Below are positions 58,925 through 64,000 of a stretch of 64,000 nucleotides of DNA, one piece after another (position 1 is the stretch's first letter; each line of letters begins with the position of its first letter). Location of the stretch: assembly GCA_947084925.1 (NCBI GenBank), contig CAMTUJ010000023.1, positions 7,202 to 71,201 on the forward strand, read 5' to 3'. The stretch comes from JAGPUQ01 sp947084925 (GTDB lineage: Bacteria > Pseudomonadota > Gammaproteobacteria > Pseudomonadales > Porticoccaceae). Made by a program: the position numbers and the translations under genes. The notes beneath the pieces are model-generated. The model searched no databases, had not been told where the DNA came from, and worked only from the letters and a program-made list of their open reading frames with translations.

Positions 58925-59477
58925 ACCGGTCTTTGCGACATTCCGCAGGCGTCTGCACTGGTCCGAAACGGCTGACTGAGGACACATTCCTACCGTCAAC
59001 CGTCCACCACCATCAATACCCACTGCAATGCCCAACGCCGTCCAAGTGACGGCGTTTTTGTGGGTACAGCGCCAAAAAACGCTATTGGACCTCGCGCGAT
59101 ATTACCGTACAGTCTGGATCGCCCGTGCGCATGCCACGCCATAGCCGTAGCGGGATAACCAAGGCTCACAGTACCTGGCCTTGCGCATGAACCGGCGCTG
59201 ATGGAAGTACTGCACGCGGTCACCGACCGCGAGCATCGGTACATCGCCAGCATAGTGGAGATGCCAATCATGGATTATTGCGAGCGCCGCATTGTCATGA
59301 TCCCGGAGCAGCGGGCACTGCGTCTGACGGACGATCGCAACCCTCAGCCACCGAAACGATAAGAATCCCGGATGCTCTTCAGGAAGTCCGCACCGAGCTC
59401 CTCCCTTGACACGGGCTGCGCCCCGCCGCACGCCGGCACCGATACCTTGGCCGGTCGCCAGTCGCATGGGATTCATC
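58925..59477 (+). other. 553-bp stretch between primase-helicase and Res gene
   Basis: Contains the terminator at 59034-59059. A 53-codon frame (59201-59362, MEVLHAVTDREHRYIASIVE start) and a 125-codon frame on the minus strand are open but show no family or ribosome-binding site. A promoter for the downstream gene must lie here but no clear one is seen. Confidence 0.5.
59034..59059 (+). terminator. Intrinsic terminator after the primase-helicase gene
   Basis: A 9-bp perfect stem AACGCCGTC/GACGGCGTT with a 5-base loop (CAAGT) runs into TTTTT. It closes the hsd-rhuM-primase transcription unit. Confidence 0.88.
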
Positions 59478-62400
59478 ATGTCTAATCCGTTCTTCGACCA
59501 CCCGATTCTGAACTCTCCCTACGAATACCCGTCGCGGCATTGGGAGCTGGACGACACCGGTCAGCCGACCCAGATCATCAGGCCAAGTCGCCGCCGCGCC
59601 GAGTTCATCACCCCGATTCCCAAGCCACGCAAACAGAGGGGCGCGGCCAAGCAGGACGCGCTGCTGTTCGACGACGGCCTGTCCACGCAGGCGCAGCAAT
59701 ACCACTCGGCCATCATCAACGGTGTGCGCGCCGAGGTGGACAAGTGGCGGGCGATCCCGAACCCTGCCGACTGGCGCGTCACGCCCGAAACCGCCCGCCT
59801 GCTCCAGCACTGGCGCCACCACGCGTTCAACAGCATCCGGCCGTTTTTCTGCCAGGTGGAAGCGGTCGAGACTGCCATCTGGCTGACCGAGGTCGCGCCC
59901 CGGTCCACGAGCGGCAAACGCCTGCTCGATCACCTGGCCGGTGCCAACAGAGACGCCAACCCCGAGCTCATGCGCCTCGCGCTCAAGCTCGCCACCGGCG
60001 CGGGGAAGACCACGGTCATGGCCATGCTCATCGCGTGGCAGACGATCAACGCCGTTCGCCGCCCTGGCAGCAAGCATTTCACCCGTGGCTTTCTCGTCGT
60101 TGCACCCGGGCTGACCATCAAGGATCGGCTGCGCGTGCTCCAGCCCAACGACCCCGACAGCTACTACAAGGACCGCGAGCTGGTGCCGCACGACATGCTC
60201 GACGACGTGAACCGAGCCAAGATCGTCATCACCAACTACCACGCCTTCAAGCTGCGCGACCGCATCGAGCTTTCCAAGGGTGGCCGCCAGTTGCTCAAAG
60301 GCCGCACCGGCGCAGACCTTCAGACCAAAGAGACCGAAGGTCAGATGATCCAGCGCGTCATGCCCGACCTTATGGGGATGAAAAACATCCTCGTGCTCAA
60401 CGACGAGGCGCACCACTGCTACCGGGAAAAACCCAACTCGGACGAAGACCAGGATCTGAAGGGCGACGAACGCAAGGAGGCGGAGAAGAACAACGAAGCC
60501 GCACGCCTGTGGATTTCCGGTCTGGAGGCGGTGAATCGCAAGCTGGGCCTCGCCCGCGTGATCGACCTCTCGGCCACTCCGTTTTTCCTCAGCGGCTCGG
60601 GGTATGTCGAGGGCACCTTGTTCCCGTGGACGATGAGCGACTTTTCGCTCATGGATGCCATCGAGTGCGGCATCGTGAAATTGCCACGCGTGCCGGTGGC
60701 GGAAAACATCCCCGGCGACGAGCTGCCGGTCTACCGCAACCTGTGGGAGCACAGCCGCAAGGACATGCCCAGGAAAGGCCGGGGCCGGGGCGAGGAACTC
60801 GATCCCCTCAAGCTACCCACCCGCCTGCAAACGGCCATCGAAGCGCTCTACGGCCACTACGAGGAAACCTTCACGCTGTGGGCCGACAAGGGCATCAAGG
60901 TGCCGCCCTGCTTCATCATCGTCTGCCAGAACACCGCCATCTCCAAACTGGTGTACGACTACATCTCCGGCTTCCACCGGCGCGACGAGGACGGCAGCAC
61001 GACACTGGAAAACGGCCGTCTCGCCCTGTTCCGCAACTTCGACGAGAGCTCCGGAAATCCGCTGCCGCGTCCCAACACATTGCTCATTGACTCCGAGCAA
61101 CTCGAAGCCGGCGACGCGCTGGATGACAGCTTTCGCGGCATGGCCGCGGACGAAATCGACCGCTTCCGCCGCGAGATCATCGAGCGCAGCGGGGACGCCC
61201 GCTCGGCGGACAACATCACCGACCAGGAATTGCTGCGCGAGGTCATGAACACGGTCGGCAAGCCAGGCCAGCTCGGTGGCGCCATCCGCTGCGTTGTCTC
61301 CGTTTCCATGCTCACCGAAGGTTGGGATGCGAACACCGTCACCCACGTCCTCGGCATCCGCGCTTTCGGCACCCAGCTCCTGTGCGAGCAGGTGATCGGG
61401 CGCGCGCTGCGCCGCCAGTCCTACGAACTCAACGAAGACGGCCCGGACCAGGGGCTCTTCAACGTCGAATATGCCGACGTCTTCGGCATTCCCTTCGACT
61501 TCACCGCCAAGCCCGTCATCGCCCCGCCGCAGCCGCCGCGGGAGACGGTTCAGGTCAAGGCCATGCGACCAGAGCGCGACGCGCTCGAAATCCACTTCCC
61601 CCGTGTCGAGGGTTATCGCATCGAGTTGCCGGAGGAACGGCTGAGCGCCGATTTCAACGACGACTCTGTCCTGGAACTCAGTCCCGACCTCGTCGGGCCA
61701 TCCATTACCCGCAACTCCGGCATCATCGGCGAAGGCGCGGACATGAGCCTCAAGCGCCTCGGCGACATGCGGCCCTCCACGCTCGTCTTCCAGATTACGC
61801 AGCGACTGCTCTACACCAAATGGCGCGACCCCGGCGAGGAACCGAAGCTGCACCTGTTCGGCCAACTCAAGCGCATCACCAAGCAATGGCTCGATACCTG
61901 CCTTGTCTGCAAGGGCGACACCTATCCCGCGCTGCTCATGTATCAGGAACTGGCCGACATGGCCTGCAACCGCATCACCGCCGCCATCACCCGCAGGTTC
62001 CTCGGCGAGCGGCCCATCAAGGCGCTGCTCGATGCCTACAACCCCACCGGCTCGACCAGCCATGTCCGCTTCAACACCTCGCGCGCCGACCGCTGGGAAA
62101 CGAGTTCCGCGTCCTGCCACATCAACTGGGTGGTGCTCGACAGCGACTGGGAAGGCGAGTTCTGCCGGGTTGCCGAGTCGCATCCCAAGGTTCGCGCCTA
62201 CGTCAAGAATCACAACCTCGGCCTCGAAGTCCCGTATCGCTACGGCTCCGAAATGCGCAAGTATCGGCCCGACTTCATCGTGCTGGTGGATGACGGACAG
62301 GGACGTCCTAATGCCGCGGGAGCCATGGATGGCGGAAGCGGCCAAGGCCACGGCCCCGACGACCTGCTGCACTTGATCGTCGAGATCAAGGGCTACCGGC

Positions 62401-62624
62401 GCGAGGATGCCAAGGAAAAGAAATCCACCATGGACACCTACTGGGTGCCCGGCGTAAACCATCTCGGCACCTATGGTCGTTGGGCCTTCGCCGAGTTCAC
62501 CGAGGTGTATCAGATCGCGGCCGACTTCAAGGCCAGGATTGCAAACCAGTTCGACAAGATGATCGAAACCGCCGCGGCCAATAAAAACCAGGCATCTTCA
62601 ACAGCACCATATGATGTAGCATGA
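59478..62624 (+). CDS. BPTD_3080-like restriction endonuclease (type III Res-like helicase-nuclease)
   Basis: A 1048-residue protein. Superfamily II helicase with Walker A LATGAGKT (171-178), DEAH (309-312), LSATPFFLSGSGYVEG and the C-terminal VSVSMLTEGWDANTVTHVLG plus QVIGRALRRQSYE. A PD-(D/E)xK nuclease follows at about residues 929-970 (RPDFIVLVDDG, HLIVEIKGYRRED). The N-terminus FFDHPILNSPYEYPSRHWEL is that of the BPTD_3080 family. ATG at 59478 is preferred because an earlier ATG adds unrelated residues. It pairs with the methyltransferase at 63235. Confidence 0.9.
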   Translation: MSNPFFDHPILNSPYEYPSRHWELDDTGQPTQIIRPSRRRAEFITPIPKPRKQRGAAKQDALLFDDGLSTQAQQYHSAIINGVRAEVDKWRAIPNPADWRVTPETARLLQHWRHHAFNSIRPFFCQVEAVETAIWLTEVAPRSTSGKRLLDHLAGANRDANPELMRLALKLATGAGKTTVMAMLIAWQTINAVRRPGSKHFTRGFLVVAPGLTIKDRLRVLQPNDPDSYYKDRELVPHDMLDDVNRAKIVITNYHAFKLRDRIELSKGGRQLLKGRTGADLQTKETEGQMIQRVMPDLMGMKNILVLNDEAHHCYREKPNSDEDQDLKGDERKEAEKNNEAARLWISGLEAVNRKLGLARVIDLSATPFFLSGSGYVEGTLFPWTMSDFSLMDAIECGIVKLPRVPVAENIPGDELPVYRNLWEHSRKDMPRKGRGRGEELDPLKLPTRLQTAIEALYGHYEETFTLWADKGIKVPPCFIIVCQNTAISKLVYDYISGFHRRDEDGSTTLENGRLALFRNFDESSGNPLPRPNTLLIDSEQLEAGDALDDSFRGMAADEIDRFRREIIERSGDARSADNITDQELLREVMNTVGKPGQLGGAIRCVVSVSMLTEGWDANTVTHVLGIRAFGTQLLCEQVIGRALRRQSYELNEDGPDQGLFNVEYADVFGIPFDFTAKPVIAPPQPPRETVQVKAMRPERDALEIHFPRVEGYRIELPEERLSADFNDDSVLELSPDLVGPSITRNSGIIGEGADMSLKRLGDMRPSTLVFQITQRLLYTKWRDPGEEPKLHLFGQLKRITKQWLDTCLVCKGDTYPALLMYQELADMACNRITAAITRRFLGERPIKALLDAYNPTGSTSHVRFNTSRADRWETSSASCHINWVVLDSDWEGEFCRVAESHPKVRAYVKNHNLGLEVPYRYGSEMRKYRPDFIVLVDDGQGRPNAAGAMDGGSGQGHGPDDLLHLIVEIKGYRREDAKEKKSTMDTYWVPGVNHLGTYGRWAFAEFTEVYQIAADFKARIANQFDKMIETAAANKNQASSTAPYDVA

Positions 62625-62649
62625 AGCATCACTGCGACGAGACATCCCC

Positions 62650-62847
62650 ATGCGCACCACCATCAACCTGGACGAAACCCTGCTCGACGAAGCGCAGCGC
62701 ATCACCGGCATCACCGAGCGCACCGCGCTGATCCGCGCGGGCCTGAAAGCCCTGATCGAGCGCGAAAGCGCCCGCCGGCTGGCGCGCCTGGGCGGTAGCG
62801 AACCCCAGGTCAAGCCGATTCCGCGGCGCCGTTCGCAGCCAGCCTGA
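62650..62847 (+). CDS. vapB: VapB-type antitoxin
   Basis: A 65-residue ribbon-helix-helix antitoxin (MRTTINLDETLLDEAQRITG, TERTALIRAGLKALIERESA) with a basic tail (KPIPRRRSQP). It begins 25 bp after the Res gene and 10 bp before vapC. AT-rich TATGAT and the inverted GATG/CATC bases just upstream (62610-62631) may be its operator. Confidence 0.88.
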   Translation: MRTTINLDETLLDEAQRITGITERTALIRAGLKALIERESARRLARLGGSEPQVKPIPRRRSQPA

Positions 62848-62857
62848 TCCCGCTGCC

Positions 62858-63223
62858 ATGGTTCTGGTGGACACCTCGGTCTGGATCGACCACCTGCGCC
62901 AGGGCGACGCGGCGCTGCGCACGGCGCTGGAAGCCGGCCAGGTGCTCATGCACCCCTTCGTCATCGGCGAACTGGCCTGCGGCAACCTCAACAACCGGGC
63001 CGGGCTGCTGGCCTTGCTGCGCGACCTGCCGCCGGCGCCGGTGGCCACCGACGCCGAAGCGCTCGGCTTCATCGACCGGCACGCACTGATGGGCCGCGGC
63101 ATCGGTTACCTGGATCTACACCTGCTGACATCGGCGGCGCTGGCGAACCCGGCGCGGCTGTGGACGCGCGACCGGCGTCTGGCGCAAGTCGCCGATCATC
63201 TGAACTTCGCATTTCACCCTTAG
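62858..63223 (+). CDS. vapC: VapC-type PIN-domain ribonuclease toxin
   Basis: A 121-residue PIN-domain RNase. The acidic residues are visible: D5 in VLVDTSVWIDHL, E in VIGELACGN, D in GYLDLHLL and D in WTRDRRLAQVA. Type II VapBC pair. Sits between the Res gene and its methyltransferase. Confidence 0.92.
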   Translation: MVLVDTSVWIDHLRQGDAALRTALEAGQVLMHPFVIGELACGNLNNRAGLLALLRDLPPAPVATDAEALGFIDRHALMGRGIGYLDLHLLTSAALANPARLWTRDRRLAQVADHLNFAFHP

Positions 63224-63234
63224 GCGCACCGAGC

Positions 63235-64000
63235 ATGGCCAAAAAACCCAAAGCCCCCGTGCGCGTCGAAACCCTCACCCACGACGAGGCCAGGCGGAAA
63301 AACATCCCCACCGCCGAGCACCAGTCGGTGCTGGAAAAAGAGCAGCAGGCTCCAAAAACCGTGCGCTACCCGCGCAACACCGACCTCGACCCGCAACTGG
63401 TCTGGCGCGGCAAGGACGAGCAGGACTGGAGCGATCTCGTCGTCCACGCCCCGCCGCTCTACATCCAGGAAAAGGTTCATCCCAAGGTGCTGATCGACGA
63501 CCTGCGCCGCTTTCACCCATCTCCCCGCGCCGGAGAGGGACAGCACTTTCCCCCCTCTCCCCTCGCCGGAGAGGGGCAGCACTCTTCCCCCTCTCCCCTC
63601 GCCGGAGAGGGGCAGCACTTCCCCCCCTCTCCCCTCGCGGGAGAGGGGTCGGGGGAGAGGGGGCTGGGCGCGCAAATCGACCTCTTCGCCGACTTCAACG
63701 GCATCCCGGAAGGCACGGACAAGACCGAGTTCTATGCCCACGACCAGAACTGGTCGAACCGCATGATCCTCGGCGACTCCCTGCAAGTGATGGCCAGCCT
63801 CGCCGAGCGCGAAGGGTTACGGGGCAAAGTGCAGTGCATCTACATCGACCCGCCCTACGGCATCAAGTTCAACAGCAATTTTCAATGGAGCACCACCAGC
63901 CGTGACGTGAAAGACGGCAAGAGCGACCACATCACGCGCGAGCCGGAACAAGTGAAAGCGTTCCGCGACACCTGGCGGGACGGCATCCACAGTTACCTGA
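63235..64000 (+). CDS. Site-specific DNA (N6-adenine) methyltransferase, type III Mod-like (partial)
   Basis: 255 codons visible, 3' part outside window. Residues 1-94 (MAKKPKAPVRVETLTHDEAR start), then four repeats (see below), then GAQIDLFADFNGIPEGTDKT, WSNRMILGDSLQVMASL and the catalytic YIDPPYGIKFNSNFQW (motif IV, DPPY) that defines N6-adenine methyltransferases. This N-terminus is typical of methyltransferases paired with BPTD_3080-like restriction enzymes. The SAM motif should lie further right. Confidence 0.9.
   Translation, partial: MAKKPKAPVRVETLTHDEARRKNIPTAEHQSVLEKEQQAPKTVRYPRNTDLDPQLVWRGKDEQDWSDLVVHAPPLYIQEKVHPKVLIDDLRRFHPSPRAGEGQHFPPSPLAGEGQHSSPSPLAGEGQHFPPSPLAGEGSGERGLGAQIDLFADFNGIPEGTDKTEFYAHDQNWSNRMILGDSLQVMASLAEREGLRGKVQCIYIDPPYGIKFNSNFQWSTTSRDVKDGKSDHITREPEQVKAFRDTWRDGIHSYL
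63517..63660 (+). repeat. Four in-frame 36-bp palindromic repeats inside the methyltransferase gene
   Basis: Four units of 36 bp (12 codons: PSPRAGEGQHFP, PSPLAGEGQHSS, PSPLAGEGQHFP, PSPLAGEGSGER). Each has the REP-like palindrome CTCTCCCCTCGCCGGAGAGG or a close variant. The frame stays open through all four; codons before and after read as ordinary Mod sequence. Confidence 0.92.

Noticed and set aside
59102..59479. 125-codon minus-strand frame and 53-codon plus-strand frame (59201-59362)
   Set aside because: No ribosome-binding site, no known family; too weak to call as genes.
63517..63660. The GC-rich repeats as a CRISPR array
   Set aside because: Units are contiguous without spacers, palindromic and in frame with the surrounding gene.

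Overview
The window comes from a GC-rich gammaproteobacterial chromosome. The gene order rlmE-ftsH-folP-glmM-tpiA-secG-tRNA-Leu-tRNA-fMet-rimP-nusA-infB-rbfA-truB-rpsO-pnp, carA-carB-greA, grpE-dnaK-dnaJ-dapB, and fur/bamE-rnfH-ratA-smpB is the arrangement known from Pseudomonas-like gammaproteobacteria. The tmRNA tag (ANDDNYALAA) fits this. No genus can be named from the sequence alone; the fatty-acid genes (fadH, three acyl-CoA dehydrogenases, an enoyl-CoA hydratase) suggest a lipid- or hydrocarbon-using organism.

Region 1 (1-41.6 kb) is core chromosome. A partial cardiolipin synthase-like gene and a fadH gene broken by one in-frame amber codon lead into a long leftward block for RNA decay, translation, Sec secretion, cell-wall precursor and folate synthesis. 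This is followed by carAB/greA, lysine biosynthesis and the chaperone operon, with a sigma32-like promoter in front of grpE placed back to back with the recN promoter. Three translationally coupled acyl-CoA dehydrogenases and a GFA-family gene lie between recN and fur. An enoyl-CoA hydratase and a carboxymuconolactone-decarboxylase-family gene lie between yhbY and greA. The core block ends with ppsA and ssrA (tmRNA).

Region 2 (41.6-64 kb) begins at the 3' end of ssrA, a classical integration site, and runs past the window end. It is an accessory defence island. It starts with a DUF1778/GNAT toxin-antitoxin pair, a serine-recombinase module (DUF2924, recombinase, HTH protein) and a replication-like module (small HTH protein, small unknown protein, RepA-like AAA ATPase, then a dense TTCCCG repeat cluster). 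ParDE follows, then a winged-helix regulator with an inverted-repeat-rich upstream region.

The regulator precedes a rightward defence block: hsdM, hsdS (three frameshifts), hsdR, a RhuM-family gene, a 184-residue unknown gene and an archaeo-eukaryotic primase fused to a superfamily II helicase of the kind found in TOTE conflict systems. After a terminator and a 550-bp non-coding stretch comes a second restriction system. This is a 1048-residue helicase-nuclease (type III Res-like, BPTD_3080-like), a VapBC pair, and an N6-adenine methyltransferase whose N-terminal part carries four in-frame 36-bp repeats and runs off the window.

The most interesting points are the operon-like RhuM/unknown/primase-helicase set behind a type I system whose specificity gene has decayed or been switched off, the toxin-antitoxin pair inserted between a restriction subunit and its methyltransferase, and the repeat invasion of that methyltransferase.
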